Part shown: in pieces, positions 1 to 9,093 of the stretch
Layout: each line of letters begins with the position of its first letter
Numbering within the stretch: position 1 is the stretch's first letter
Source: SAR324 cluster bacterium
Lineage (GTDB): Bacteria > SAR324 > NAC60-12
Reading direction: 5' to 3'
Length of the DNA: 64,000 bases
Assembly: GCA_015232315.1 (NCBI GenBank)
Contig: JADFZZ010000015.1
Span: 37,965 to 101,964, forward strand
The notes under the pieces: model-generated
What the model saw: the letters and a program-made list of their open reading frames with translations, nothing else
Databases searched by the model: none
Told to the model about the DNA's origin: nothing
Position numbers and translations under genes: made by a program

Positions 1-896
1 TGGATTTTGTCGGAAAATATAAAATGGCCATGATTTTTTCCGGGATTGTGATTTTGGCCTCACTGGTGTCCATTTTTCTGCATAAAGGTCTGAATTATGG
101 AATTGATTTCCGTGGTGGAACCAATGTGCAGATCCGTCTGGGACAAACGTATAACCTGGATGAGATACGGACCATCTTCAGTTCGCTCAATATTGGCGAG
201 GTGATGCTTCAGACTTTTGGCGATGAAGAAAACAACGAAATTCTGCTGTTGCTTCCGGTGGACAGTGTTCTGGGAACCGGAGAAGAACTGACCGGTAACA
301 TCCAGAAATATTTAGGTACCCAATATCCTCAAATGGAGATCCGGCGCATTGAAAGCATTGGTCCCAAGGTTGGTGACGAATTGAAAACAAGTGCGCTTGA
401 TGCGATCCTGGTGGCTTTGGGATTGGTATTGATTTATATATCCTTCAGGTTTGAATGGCGGTTTGCGGTAGGTGCCATTGCCGCACTGGTTCATGATATC
501 TGTTTTGTAGTGGGTGTGTTTTCATTTTTTGAGCATGAAATTACTTTGACCGTCGTGGCCGCATTGCTGACGGTGGTAGGATATTCCCTCAATGACACCA
601 TTGTTATTTTTGATCGTGTGCGTGAAAATCAGGCACGTTTCCGCAAACGTGAGCTGAGCGATTTGATCAATCTGAGCACCAATGAAACGATGAGCCGCAC
701 CATCCTCACATCGGGTACTACCCTGCTGGTAGTAGCCGCGTTGTATGCGATGGGCGGTGAAATTATTCATGATTTCGCATTGGCTCTGCTGGTCGGAATT
801 GTTTCAGGAACATATTCAACCATCTACATCGCAAGTCCCTGTTTGTTGTGGCTCAATCGGGTCGTTCCTCAAAAATCTGAACAAAAACAGGCGTGA
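1..896 (+). CDS. secF: Protein translocase subunit SecF (5' end missing)
   Basis: SecF works with SecD as an inner-membrane, proton-driven accessory of SecYEG that helps pull exported proteins through the translocon. The reading frame is open to the first base of the window, and the residues DFVGKYK before the first internal ATG (position 24) resemble the usual SecF N-terminus, so the true start lies upstream. Visible family marks are the first membrane segment followed by GIDFRGGTNVQIRL and the C-terminal block VGYSLNDTIVIFDRVREN typical of SecD/SecF, with further hydrophobic segments around them. The stop codon TGA overlaps the tyrA start (ATGA). SecD would be expected just upstream, outside the window. 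Confidence 0.95.
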   Translation, partial: DFVGKYKMAMIFSGIVILASLVSIFLHKGLNYGIDFRGGTNVQIRLGQTYNLDEIRTIFSSLNIGEVMLQTFGDEENNEILLLLPVDSVLGTGEELTGNIQKYLGTQYPQMEIRRIESIGPKVGDELKTSALDAILVALGLVLIYISFRFEWRFAVGAIAALVHDICFVVGVFSFFEHEITLTVVAALLTVVGYSLNDTIVIFDRVRENQARFRKRELSDLINLSTNETMSRTILTSGTTLLVVAALYAMGGEIIHDFALALLVGIVSGTYSTIYIASPCLLWLNRVVPQKSEQKQA

Positions 897-1768
897 TGCG
901 GCCATCTTCTGTGGAGTTCCCGTTACCATCCCTTGCCATCATTGGTCTTGGACTTATTGGTGGCTCGCTGGCGCTGGATCTCAAAAAACAGGGAATTGTG
1001 AAGCAGGTGATCGGTTATGATCTCCGTGAAGAACACTGCCAGCAGGCTTTGAGACTTGGAATTGTTGATCAGGCTTCGACCGTGTGGGATGAGGCGCTCA
1101 AACAAGCAACCCTGGTGGTTCTGGCTGTACCGGTACGGTCCTGTTCAACGGTCATTCGTGAATTGCGCGGAAAACTTTCTCCACAGGTTGTGATGACCGA
1201 TGTGGGCAGTGTCAAAGGCCCGGTGATGCGTCTGATGGCCTCTGAATTTTCAGACATAGCCTTTGTCGGTGGACATCCCATCGCCGGTTCCGAACAATTT
1301 GGTCCTCAACATGCCCGCACCGGATTGTTTCAAAACAAAATGTTCATTGTGACGCCGGCGAATAACACCGCACCAGAGCATCTGGAATTGATCCGAAGCC
1401 TCTGGGAACGAGTCGGAAGTCGTGTGATCACAATGGACGAAAACACTCATGACCGGGTGTTTTCCTGGGTCAGTCATCTGCCGCACCTGCTGGCGTATGG
1501 CAGCATTCAAACCATCGCTGGAGCGGATGAACCGGAGATTCTGAAATTTTCCGGTGCCGGATTGAAAGATTTTTCCCGGATAGCCTCTTCCAGTCCGGAA
1601 ATGTGGGCCGATATTTTTCTGGAAAACAAAGCCAACCTGCTGGCCAATCTGAATAAATTTTTTGCGGTCATGCAAAATCTCCAGACAGCCATCGAACAAG
1701 ACGACCGTGACGGCCTGGCACAACTGCTTCAACAGGCCAAAGCATCCCGCGATCAGTGGATTAGTTGA
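896..1768 (+). CDS. tyrA: Prephenate dehydrogenase (TyrA family)
   Basis: This enzyme oxidatively decarboxylates prephenate to 4-hydroxyphenylpyruvate (or arogenate to tyrosine) in tyrosine biosynthesis, in the cytoplasm. The N-terminus carries a Rossmann NAD(P) fingerprint GLGLIGGSLALDL, followed by DVGSVKGPV, the conserved substrate-loop GGHPIAGSEQFG, and a helical dimerisation half with SWVSHLPHLLAYG and FSGAGLKDFSRIASS. Length (290 aa) fits a stand-alone enzyme with no chorismate mutase or ACT domain. ATG at 896 overlaps the secF stop; a GTG one codon earlier at 893 is possible. The gene ends directly against the stop of the convergent cyclase gene, with no bases between. Confidence 0.93.
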   Translation: MRPSSVEFPLPSLAIIGLGLIGGSLALDLKKQGIVKQVIGYDLREEHCQQALRLGIVDQASTVWDEALKQATLVVLAVPVRSCSTVIRELRGKLSPQVVMTDVGSVKGPVMRLMASEFSDIAFVGGHPIAGSEQFGPQHARTGLFQNKMFIVTPANNTAPEHLELIRSLWERVGSRVITMDENTHDRVFSWVSHLPHLLAYGSIQTIAGADEPEILKFSGAGLKDFSRIASSSPEMWADIFLENKANLLANLNKFFAVMQNLQTAIEQDDRDGLAQLLQQAKASRDQWIS

Positions 1769-3139
1769 TCACCCCAGTTGATACAATTGAATCTGCTGAT
1801 TCCGTCCACGAATGGGGACTTCGCCCAGGCTCACCATGGATTCAACATGCATGATTTTTTCCCAGACAGATTCTGAAATGAGAATCTGGGAATTGAACTG
1901 TTTGTTGAGTTGTTCGATGCGTGAGGCCAGGTTGACCGTGTCGCCAATCACCGTGTATTCCTTGCGGGTTTGCGAGCCGATATTGCCGGTAATGGCGTTG
2001 CCGGTATGCAGGCCGATGCCAATTCGTGTGGGCTGGATTTTTCCTTCCTGAATCAGGGTTTCGATCGTTCTGCAAATTTCAAGAGCCGCATTCACGGCAT
2101 TCTGGCTTTCTTCACCATCGGCCAGAGGCGCCCCGAAAATTGCCATGAATCCATCTCCCAGAAATTTATTGATGATGCCTTTGTGTCGATTGATGATTTC
2201 AATCATGAATCCAAACAGGGTGTTGAGATAAACCACAACTTCTTCAGGCGAATGGGCTTCTGAAAACCGGGTGAATTGCCGAATATCCAGAAACATCACG
2301 CACACATGCCGCATTTCGCTGTTCACATCCGTTTTTTGTTGCAACAACTGATTCACCACTTGCGGAGAAACATGCTGTCCGAACATATTCACCACCCGGT
2401 TGCGTTCTTCAACTGAATTGAACGACAGCCAGATTCTTTTGTTGATTTCGCGGGCGATCAGTCCGGTGATAAAACCAGTACATGCCAGAATCGCGGCTTT
2501 ATCCAGATGATGAAAAATATTGGTCATGGCATAGGGATAAGACTCTGCTGACGGTTGATGAATGCTGTACCACGATATTCCCAGATATTGCAGACCACTT
2601 AGAAAGCCCGATAACAGCGACATTTTGAAATCAAGACGCAAGATGCTGAGTACCAGAAAAATAAAATACATATAGGTTGCCGGACCAAGGAGAGCGCCGA
2701 CCGGATCAATAATATATCCCATCAGCCAGATACCGATGGTGGGGATGGTGGTTTCTTCAATCACCTGTCCGTAACGCATCCATGTCACCCAGCGACTGTT
2801 GTCTTCAATGGCCTTGTGAATCACCATTTTGGAAATGAATTCATACGCAATGATTCCGCCAAAAAAGAACCACGCATGGCCCAGGTGGAGCCGATGATTG
2901 AACAATTCATCGAATTGGCGGGGCAGAACCATGTAAAATCCTGTGACAACGATCAGTACCAGAGAAAAGATGGCAATGATCAGCAGGGTACGCAGTTCCT
3001 CAGCTCTCAATAATTGCTGGCGCAAGTAGCTTTCAAAGGCTTTCTCCGCATTTTCAGGAAGATGAGAAGTATGATGCAAGGAAAAGAGAGATGTGTGTTT
3101 CATGGCAATACGGAAGGAAACGCCATGTCCGTGAGACAT
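1769..3139 (-). CDS. Membrane-bound class III adenylate cyclase
   Basis: Predicted to make cyclic AMP from ATP at the inner membrane. Residues about 50-230 hold several hydrophobic segments and residues 275-456 form a class III cyclase homology domain. Metal-binding aspartates are visible as Asp285 (MFLDIRQFTRF) and Asp329 (KFLGDGFMAIF). The later block YTVIGDTVNLASRIEQ supplies the adenine-selecting Asp plus the Asn and Arg of the transition state, so the catalytic set looks complete and ATP-specific. The start has no clear ribosome site; ATG at 3103 (MKHTSL) is an alternative. The gene lies 17 bases after the FadL-like porin gene on the same strand, which suggests one transcript. Confidence 0.88.
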   Translation of the reverse strand: MSHGHGVSFRIAMKHTSLFSLHHTSHLPENAEKAFESYLRQQLLRAEELRTLLIIAIFSLVLIVVTGFYMVLPRQFDELFNHRLHLGHAWFFFGGIIAYEFISKMVIHKAIEDNSRWVTWMRYGQVIEETTIPTIGIWLMGYIIDPVGALLGPATYMYFIFLVLSILRLDFKMSLLSGFLSGLQYLGISWYSIHQPSAESYPYAMTNIFHHLDKAAILACTGFITGLIAREINKRIWLSFNSVEERNRVVNMFGQHVSPQVVNQLLQQKTDVNSEMRHVCVMFLDIRQFTRFSEAHSPEEVVVYLNTLFGFMIEIINRHKGIINKFLGDGFMAIFGAPLADGEESQNAVNAALEICRTIETLIQEGKIQPTRIGIGLHTGNAITGNIGSQTRKEYTVIGDTVNLASRIEQLNKQFNSQILISESVWEKIMHVESMVSLGEVPIRGRNQQIQLYQLG

Positions 3140-3156
3140 GGCTTTAAAATATCAGA

Positions 3157-4779
3157 TCAGGTTTCTGAGTCAGTAGCCCAGTCACAGAATTCCTTGACCC
3201 CGCCGAATTTGAAGTTATAGGTCACACTGGCCGCACCCACAAGCCCTTGCCAGGTTCCATTGAACGGATCCTGAAACACACCGGCTCTGGCGTTGTTGCG
3301 AACGTCACTGTTGGTGGTGGTTGGCATAAGAATGATGGTCGCAAAACCAAAACTGATGCTGTCTGTGTTCGACATGCGGTATTCTCCACCTATCCCCATT
3401 TTCACAACTTCCCCGATAGGGATAATCGCTGACATTAATCGTGGATCAGTCAAACTTGTGGTTTTTTCAGCGCCACCCCGTATCAGATATTTTTCATTGA
3501 AATGATAGGCTCCGCCAGCGCGGTAAACTTTGATATCCTGTAATTGGAACGGGAGCGAGATATTGTCTTCTTCAAAGCCAACAATTTTCAACAGACTGGC
3601 ACGCTGAGGCAAATCGGCACTCAGCGTAGAAAACATGCTGAAACCGATTTCCGCATAGCCCACTTCACCTTCGATGGTTGGGTTTTCCGGATCATCTTTC
3701 CACCCCAGTGCTGTTTCCATATACCAGGGTAAGCCGACATTGGCTTTGAACGACATGTCATTCAATTTTAAATTGAGTCCGTTGGACATGGCAGGGAACG
3801 CCTTGGAAATTGCGGTATCCGCCAGAATCAGACCTGCTTCAGCCAGCGGGTTGATGGAAAATTTCCCTTCACCGAGAATCGTGAGCTTGAAGGACGATTG
3901 ATAATGCATAGCCAGAAAGAAATTTTCATATTGCCCGAGATAAGCCACATTGAAATTTTGTCCGCCACCATTTCCATACAAATGGATGGTTTCGTTCAAT
4001 CGGATTGGATTACTCAACCCGAATAAACCCATATTGTCAGAGATAAATCCCATGACACCACCAACAATCGTGTCCAGATTGAACCCTTCAGGAAGCAGAT
4101 TCGCCAGTCCCAGGGTCAGCTCATTGACATAATCGGTTACACCTTCCAGCACAAGAGGGTTATCCAGGTTCAGATCAATCCCATCCCGGCGGTAATCAAA
4201 ATAAGGAATATGATGGGTCACGCCAAAGGCTATGTGATTGTTCTCATCCAGATCGGTGGCATAGTTCACATTGAGTCCTACAATCACCAGTGTGACATCC
4301 TGTACAATATCTTTTCCTGCCCAGTTTCTATCCCATTTCATGGCCGCCGCAAAGGTGGGTTTGAAGGCAAAACCCCAGGCGTCATCGTCATTTCTTTTGG
4401 CAAATTCAAAACTGGGTGCTGTTAGAAACCCACCTGTTTCAAGCGGCAATAGTTCAATGGGTAATGATGTTTCTGTCTGTTTTTTCCCGATATTCTTATC
4501 AGCCTGATCCGCACTGCCATCGCCCCCGAAAGAGCCTTCCCACTGCAATCGAAAATTGATGAGGTGTCCACCAATACTGAAATGCATTCCCGGTTCCAGT
4601 CGCATCATGCCTGCCGGGTTGGTGGCCACGGTTTCAGCATAGTCATTGAAGGTCATGACGGCATTTTGAACCAGTTGATTGGTACTCGTCAATGCGTTCC
4701 CCAAAGCACCATACGCTGTTGAAATGCCCATAAACCAGAGCAGAACCATTATTCCATTGATTTTCCATTGCGTTCGCAT
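3157..4779 (-). CDS. FadL/TodX-family outer-membrane transport protein
   Basis: Probable outer-membrane beta-barrel for uptake of hydrophobic compounds such as long-chain fatty acids. The first ~24 residues form a signal peptide ending near STAYG. The mature start resembles the FadL hatch region, with the diagnostic NPAGM motif (ATNPAGMMRL). The rest alternates short polar and aromatic stretches as in large barrels and finishes with ASVTYNFKF followed by an unusual hydrophilic tail (VKEFCDWATDSET), so it does not end on the terminal aromatic residue common in barrels. At 540 aa it is somewhat longer than typical FadL. Substrate is unknown. The adenylate cyclase gene follows 17 bases downstream. 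Confidence 0.8.
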   Translation of the reverse strand: MRTQWKINGIMVLLWFMGISTAYGALGNALTSTNQLVQNAVMTFNDYAETVATNPAGMMRLEPGMHFSIGGHLINFRLQWEGSFGGDGSADQADKNIGKKQTETSLPIELLPLETGGFLTAPSFEFAKRNDDDAWGFAFKPTFAAAMKWDRNWAGKDIVQDVTLVIVGLNVNYATDLDENNHIAFGVTHHIPYFDYRRDGIDLNLDNPLVLEGVTDYVNELTLGLANLLPEGFNLDTIVGGVMGFISDNMGLFGLSNPIRLNETIHLYGNGGGQNFNVAYLGQYENFFLAMHYQSSFKLTILGEGKFSINPLAEAGLILADTAISKAFPAMSNGLNLKLNDMSFKANVGLPWYMETALGWKDDPENPTIEGEVGYAEIGFSMFSTLSADLPQRASLLKIVGFEEDNISLPFQLQDIKVYRAGGAYHFNEKYLIRGGAEKTTSLTDPRLMSAIIPIGEVVKMGIGGEYRMSNTDSISFGFATIILMPTTTNSDVRNNARAGVFQDPFNGTWQGLVGAASVTYNFKFGGVKEFCDWATDSET

Positions 4780-5144
4780 AAATCACTCATCATTTCAGGT
4801 TAGTTTTTTGACCTCACCTGGTGAGGCATCCCCCTGACTGAATACTCCTGCTGAAATCACAGATCTGGCCTCAGACTGGAGTTTCATGTCGCTAGGTGTT
4901 GCTTTAACGGAGAAAATCATCTTTTGCAAGAAACAACCTGAAAAAGATAAAAAAATTATAAATTCAGGGACTTGTTTTAAAAAATGAGGATTGTTCAAAT
5001 TTCCCTTTGTGAACATGTATTTATTTTGATACCAGAAAATAAGTCAGATAGCGCGTGACGATGTCTTGACGTGAACTGATTTGTTTTGCAACCCGTTTAT
5101 TAACCAGATTTGTTCTTGTCTGATCACAGCGGAACAGGAGGAAC
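4780..5144. other. Divergent intergenic region, no gene seen
   Basis: This 365-bp gap lies between the divergently transcribed FadL-like gene and the repeat-protein gene. It is AT-rich around 4920-5000 and should hold both promoters. The short open frames inside have no ribosome site or recognisable sequence. I see no RNA gene. Confidence 0.5.
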
Positions 5145-6863
5145 ATGCCCGAAGCCATAAAAGCTCCAAGTCCAGGAATTCTCATGAACTCAACTTTGCA
5201 GAAGATTCTCAATCTTGCGAATATTGCCACAATCCTCGTCATTTTTGTTGTGGCACCAGCATTTTTTCTGTCACGCTGGGCTGATCCGGTCATTGAGCAT
5301 ATCAGTGCCCGTTTTATCATTCCGACCATCAACAAATACATGCGGGATAATCCGGAATTGCTGAGTAATTTACCCGGACGCATTGATCGTGAAGCCGCGG
5401 CGACCATGGTCAATAATCTGTTGCGGGAAAGTCCCGATCTGCTGAGTGATTACGTCCAGCATCTGGATCCGGTGCTCATGGCTGAAGCACTGAACCGGGC
5501 CGCCAGAAACACGCCTGAATTTTCCAGCAAATTCGCGCAAAAAGTCGATGGAAAAGCGATTGGTACGCAGGTCAACATTCTCGTCAAGCAGAATCCGGCG
5601 TTTGCCAGTGAAATGCTGAGTGTTCTTGATCCCAATGCTCTGGCTGGCATGATCAATACAACGATGAAGAAAAACCCGGATTTCGCCTCCAGTCTGCTGG
5701 CGGAACTGGATGCGGCGATCATTGCCCAGACCGTCAATAATTTGTTGAAACAAAACACCGAGTTTGTTTCAAAAGTGGTGGGAGGCATCGACACAAAAGT
5801 TTTGACTCAGGGAATGAATATTCTGCTGGAGCAACATCAGAAATTTATTTCCGGCATTGCGGGTGGTCTCGACACCAGGATTCTGGCATTATCCATCAAC
5901 AATTTGTTGAGAGAACATCCCAAAATGCTGTCTGAATTGATCAGCGGCATGAACACTCAAGGACTGGCGGTAACCGTCAATCATGTCATCAAAGACAACC
6001 CACGATTGGCATCCAATCTGGTGGGCGACCTTGAAACCGGCAATATTGCCGCTTCCATCAATTATCTGGTTGAAGATCACCCCATGCTGCTCTCTGACAT
6101 GGTCGGTGGGATGAATGCCACCGCAGTGGGTACCGCGACCAACAATTTGCTCAAAGCCAATCCCAAATTTCTGCCGGTTCTTGTGAAAAGCATGGATCCC
6201 CAGGTGGTGGCCCATGCACTCAATGCCACACTTCAGGAAAATCCGGAATTTCTGGCGACAATGGCCAAAGATCTTGATATGCAGGCTGTTGGAACTTCGG
6301 TCAATCAATTGCTCAAGCAGAATCCAAGGTTGGTCTCCAATGTGCTGAAACCGGTCAACGTCAAACTGATCGCGGATGCGGCGAATATCCTGATGGAAGA
6401 AAATACAGGATTCATGAGCGAACTTATCGGCGGACTGGATGGAAAATTGCTGGGTGGAGCCATCACCGTGCTGATGATGAACAACCCGGGATTTCTGGCC
6501 AAAGTGGTCAAAAACATGGATCTCCAACCTTCTGTTGAAGCAGTCAACATCCTGTTGCGTGATAACCGGGATATTCAGAAAGAATTCCTGAAACATCTGG
6601 ATGTTGACGCGATGATGGTTGTGCTGAATCGTAGTGAGGAGTATCTGATTCCTATGGTCAACACCTTGTTCAGTCGTGAAAACCTTATGGGACAAATGGC
6701 CTGGCGTGTCAGCGGGACTTTTGGCTACAATGTCACCTTTCCAACAATTCCTGTCGCAGGTTCCCTGCATGGTGGCTACAAGCTGTCAGAAGAAGATCTT
6801 GGCCGTTTCTGGGACAACAAGGAAGGCCTGCAAATGGATAAACCCGCATCCAAAAAGAAATAA
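5145..6863 (+). CDS. Membrane-anchored protein of sixteen 27-residue helical repeats
   Basis: I do not recognise a family. The start is well supported by AGGAGG six bases before ATG. Residues about 24-45 form one hydrophobic segment (IATILVIFVVAPAFF), probably an uncleaved membrane anchor. Residues 62-493 are sixteen consecutive units of exactly 27 residues with consensus VNNLLKxNPxFLSxLVGGLD followed by xxxLAxA; the Asn-Pro step and the Leu/Val positions recur in nearly every copy. This is the pattern of an alpha-helical solenoid, two helices per unit, with an Asp/Asn cap. A non-repeat tail of about 79 residues includes VTFPTIPVAGSLHGGYKL and ends in lysines. It heads a short same-strand group with the duplicated protein at 6888 and a small gene at 7588. 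A scaffolding or binding role is only inference. Confidence 0.8.
   Translation: MPEAIKAPSPGILMNSTLQKILNLANIATILVIFVVAPAFFLSRWADPVIEHISARFIIPTINKYMRDNPELLSNLPGRIDREAAATMVNNLLRESPDLLSDYVQHLDPVLMAEALNRAARNTPEFSSKFAQKVDGKAIGTQVNILVKQNPAFASEMLSVLDPNALAGMINTTMKKNPDFASSLLAELDAAIIAQTVNNLLKQNTEFVSKVVGGIDTKVLTQGMNILLEQHQKFISGIAGGLDTRILALSINNLLREHPKMLSELISGMNTQGLAVTVNHVIKDNPRLASNLVGDLETGNIAASINYLVEDHPMLLSDMVGGMNATAVGTATNNLLKANPKFLPVLVKSMDPQVVAHALNATLQENPEFLATMAKDLDMQAVGTSVNQLLKQNPRLVSNVLKPVNVKLIADAANILMEENTGFMSELIGGLDGKLLGGAITVLMMNNPGFLAKVVKNMDLQPSVEAVNILLRDNRDIQKEFLKHLDVDAMMVVLNRSEEYLIPMVNTLFSRENLMGQMAWRVSGTFGYNVTFPTIPVAGSLHGGYKLSEEDLGRFWDNKEGLQMDKPASKKK
5328..6623 (+). repeat. Sixteen in-frame 81-bp tandem repeats (protein level)
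   Basis: The coding sequence of the preceding gene is divided into sixteen units of 81 bp with no insertion or deletion between units. Copies are clearly alike in protein (I/VN...LL...NP.F.S......LD) but strongly diverged in DNA, so the array is old and kept by selection on the fold. It is not a recent expansion. Confidence 0.85.
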
Positions 6864-6887
6864 CCGAACCCGTTAGTGATAGGAATT

Positions 6888-7565
6888 ATGTCTGCTTTTA
6901 TCGCGTTTCCTCTAAATTCCGAATTGGAACACAAACTCAAGGAGGCCTGTCGGCGAGTCCGCAGGGAACCGCCTGAAATTCAGCATCTGCCATTTGTCAT
7001 CGACTTGATCTGTGAATTGGTGGATGTCGGCATGAATTTTTATTTTGCAGGGTTGATTCAACGATTAAAACTTGGAGGTTGGGGGATCACCATCATCAAC
7101 ATGGCACTGAAAACAGCCAAGGGCGGATTGCATGTGATGATCCGCAAAATTCTCAAAAACATGACGAATGAACAATTGCATCCACTCATGGGCCTGTTGG
7201 AAGAAATGCTACTTGAACATGACGGAAAAGCTTCGTTGGGATTTCCCATTGAAGGCGAACTGGCAGAACGCTTGAAAGAAAATGTCAGGCGTATCCAGAA
7301 CGAATCCCCACCCAGCCAGCATTCTGAATACACACTCACTGTCATGTACGCACTGACAGACACCGGTCTGGACTTTTATTTTCTGGAGGCTGCCCGCAGA
7401 TTGCAGGTTGGCCAGTGGGGAATGAAAACCGTCAATTGGGGGGTGGTCATTGCGCGAAAAGCCATTCATGGAGCCATGAAAAAACTACTCCCCACCCTGA
7501 ATGATGAACAATTGGCGACACTTTCAGGATTTGTGGATGAAATCATGATTGAAATCGCAGGCTAA
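6888..7565 (+). CDS. Hypothetical protein made of two duplicated ~105-residue halves
   Basis: No family recognised. ATG at 6888 is preferred because AGGA lies seven bases upstream; a GTG at 6876 in the same frame is possible. The two halves align end to end: AFPLNSELEHKLKEACRRV matches GFPIEGELAERLKENVRRI, MNFYFAGLIQRLKLGGWG matches LDFYFLEAARRLQVGQWG, and MTNEQLHPLMGLLEEMLLE matches LNDEQLATLSGFVDEIMIE. The protein is helical and amphipathic with no signal peptide. It follows the 27-residue repeat protein by 24 bases and may act with it, at or near the membrane; that link rests only on position. Confidence 0.75.
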   Translation: MSAFIAFPLNSELEHKLKEACRRVRREPPEIQHLPFVIDLICELVDVGMNFYFAGLIQRLKLGGWGITIINMALKTAKGGLHVMIRKILKNMTNEQLHPLMGLLEEMLLEHDGKASLGFPIEGELAERLKENVRRIQNESPPSQHSEYTLTVMYALTDTGLDFYFLEAARRLQVGQWGMKTVNWGVVIARKAIHGAMKKLLPTLNDEQLATLSGFVDEIMIEIAG

Positions 7566-7587
7566 CACCTCAGCAGAAACAGGCCCA

Positions 7588-7824
7588 ATGTTTGTTGAAA
7601 TAAGAAAAATACCTGGATTATCGGTTGTCGGCAAATTACCCGTGGGCATGGAACGAGGCGGATTTTTCCTGAACATGGAACATATTCTGTTTGTCAGTTT
7701 CGAAACCAGGATGATCAATCTTTATACCGATGAGATCGTCTTTCATCTGTATTTTGAAGAAGATGCCATGTCTGAATACCAGCGACTCAAAACCCTGTTC
7801 ACCAAAAAATATTGTGCCAAATAA
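7588..7824 (+). CDS. Small hypothetical protein
   Basis: A 78-residue frame beginning MFVEIRKIPGLSVVGKLP, with alternating hydrophobic and charged stretches that suggest a small beta-rich domain (ILFVSFETRMINLYTDEIVFHLYF). A start 13 codons earlier (7549) would overlap the previous gene. It sits between the duplicated protein and guaD on the same strand, with 13 bases to the guaD start, so it is probably in the same transcript. No function can be assigned. Confidence 0.5.
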   Translation: MFVEIRKIPGLSVVGKLPVGMERGGFFLNMEHILFVSFETRMINLYTDEIVFHLYFEEDAMSEYQRLKTLFTKKYCAK

Positions 7825-7837
7825 AATCCCCGCATCA

Positions 7838-8305
7838 ATGAATGCCTGCTACATGAAAGAAGCCCTTCAACTGGCAATGGATGGCATGAAAGCCCGAAAA
7901 GGAGGACCTTTTGGTGCGGTAATCGTGAGACAGGGTGAAGTGATTGGCCGAGGACAGAATCAGGTTACTTCCACCAATGATCCTACAGCTCATGCAGAAA
8001 TTGTGGCGATTCGTGACGCGACGGCACAATCAGGCTCCTTTCAATTGAACGGTTGTGACATTTATACCAGTTGTGAACCTTGCCCCATGTGCCTGGGGGC
8101 CATCTACTGGGCGAGACTGGACCGGATCTACTATGCGGCAACCCGTGAAGACGCGGCCGTCATTGGTTTTGATGATCGGGCAATTTATGACGAATATCTG
8201 AAACCGGTTTCAGAACGTTCTCTTCCCATGTCGCAGTTCTTACGGGATGAGGCACTTGATGTTTTTGAAATATGGGCAAATCTGAATTCAAAAATCTGTT
8301 ATTGA
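7838..8305 (+). CDS. guaD: Guanine deaminase, cytidine-deaminase fold
   Basis: Predicted to hydrolyse guanine to xanthine and ammonia in purine salvage and catabolism. The 155-residue protein has the zinc-binding signature of the cytidine deaminase superfamily: His and catalytic Glu in DPTAHAEIVAIR and the two cysteines in SCEPCPMCLGAIYWAR. The flanking residues GGPFGAVIV, DPTAHAE, the TSCEPCPMCLGAIYWAR block and GFDDRAIYDE match the small Bacillus-type guanine deaminase better than tRNA adenosine deaminase TadA. The start at 7838 (MNACYMKEALQLA) gives the family's usual length; the open frame extends further upstream without likely coding value. A nucleoside deaminase of other specificity cannot be excluded. 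Confidence 0.82.
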   Translation: MNACYMKEALQLAMDGMKARKGGPFGAVIVRQGEVIGRGQNQVTSTNDPTAHAEIVAIRDATAQSGSFQLNGCDIYTSCEPCPMCLGAIYWARLDRIYYAATREDAAVIGFDDRAIYDEYLKPVSERSLPMSQFLRDEALDVFEIWANLNSKICY

Positions 8306-8352
8306 ATTTCTGGTAAGTCCGTTTGGTTAATCTATATTGAGAGAGTGTGTCT

Positions 8353-9093
8353 ATGAAAAAATGGATAGTGCTATGGACTTTGGGGCTGTTTTTTATCACA
8401 ACTCAACAAAGCCATGCGGAAAAATATCTGTGGGGTGTCGAAGATCTTCAATATTTCCCGTTATATTCCAGTGAGGGCGAGACCTATCTGGGCTATGCTT
8501 CTGATCTGTTCAATCTCTTTGAAAAAACAGAAAAACTGGAGATGGAGATAAAACCCTTTCCTGTCAAACGTCTGTATGACAATTTTTTTGCGGGAAAAAT
8601 TGACTTCAAATTTCCTGATCACCCCAACTGGCAGACAGATCTGAGGAAAGATATCCAGATTATTTACAGTGATCCTGTGATTGACTATATTGATGGCTGT
8701 ATGGTCTTGCCCGCGAAAGTGGGAAAAGGTCTGTCAAGCATTAAAGTGCTTGGAACAGTGCGTGGATTTACAGCATGGGATTATCTGGATCAGATCAAAT
8801 CTGGTTCGATCAAGGTCTCTGAAAATAATTCATTCACAGGACTGTTACAGCAAGTGATTATGGGAAGGGTTGACTGTGCCTATATCAATATCACAGTTGC
8901 CCGTTATCAATTGAATGAAATTTTGAAAAAACCAGGTGGTGCGGTATTTGATCCAAGTCTTCCACACACCAGTGATTCATACAAAATATCCTCTAAAAAA
9001 CATCCTGAGGTTATTGAAAAATTTAACAAATTTCTCAATGGACATGCTGGTGAAATAGCGGTGCTCAAAGCAAAATACAACATAAGCCCTTGA
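8353..9093 (+). CDS. Periplasmic solute-binding-like protein (SBP_bac_3 type)
   Basis: A 246-residue exported protein. A signal peptide is clear (MKKWIVLWTLGLFFITTQQSHA, cut before EKYLWG). The remainder has the look of family 3 extracellular solute-binding proteins: an early LGYASDLFNLFEK segment, a middle IIYSDPVIDY strand, a hinge-like VLGTVRGFTAWDYL, and a C-terminal helix VIEKFNKFLNGH. There are no permease or ATPase genes beside it, so it may be a receptor-like or orphan binding protein. ATG at 8353 follows GAGAG; GTG at 8347 is the only near alternative. Confidence 0.6.
   Translation: MKKWIVLWTLGLFFITTQQSHAEKYLWGVEDLQYFPLYSSEGETYLGYASDLFNLFEKTEKLEMEIKPFPVKRLYDNFFAGKIDFKFPDHPNWQTDLRKDIQIIYSDPVIDYIDGCMVLPAKVGKGLSSIKVLGTVRGFTAWDYLDQIKSGSIKVSENNSFTGLLQQVIMGRVDCAYINITVARYQLNEILKKPGGAVFDPSLPHTSDSYKISSKKHPEVIEKFNKFLNGHAGEIAVLKAKYNISP

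Noticed and set aside
4795..5016. 73-codon minus-strand frame in the 4780-5144 gap
   Set aside because: Low-complexity, no ribosome site, and lies in a likely promoter region.
5328..6623. CRISPR array
   Set aside because: The repeats are coding, 81 bp, diverged in DNA and without spacers. No CRISPR array is seen anywhere in the window.
5889..6770. 293-codon frame opposite the repeat protein
   Set aside because: It is the mirror of the 81-bp repeat array; the plus-strand gene has the ribosome site and membrane anchor.
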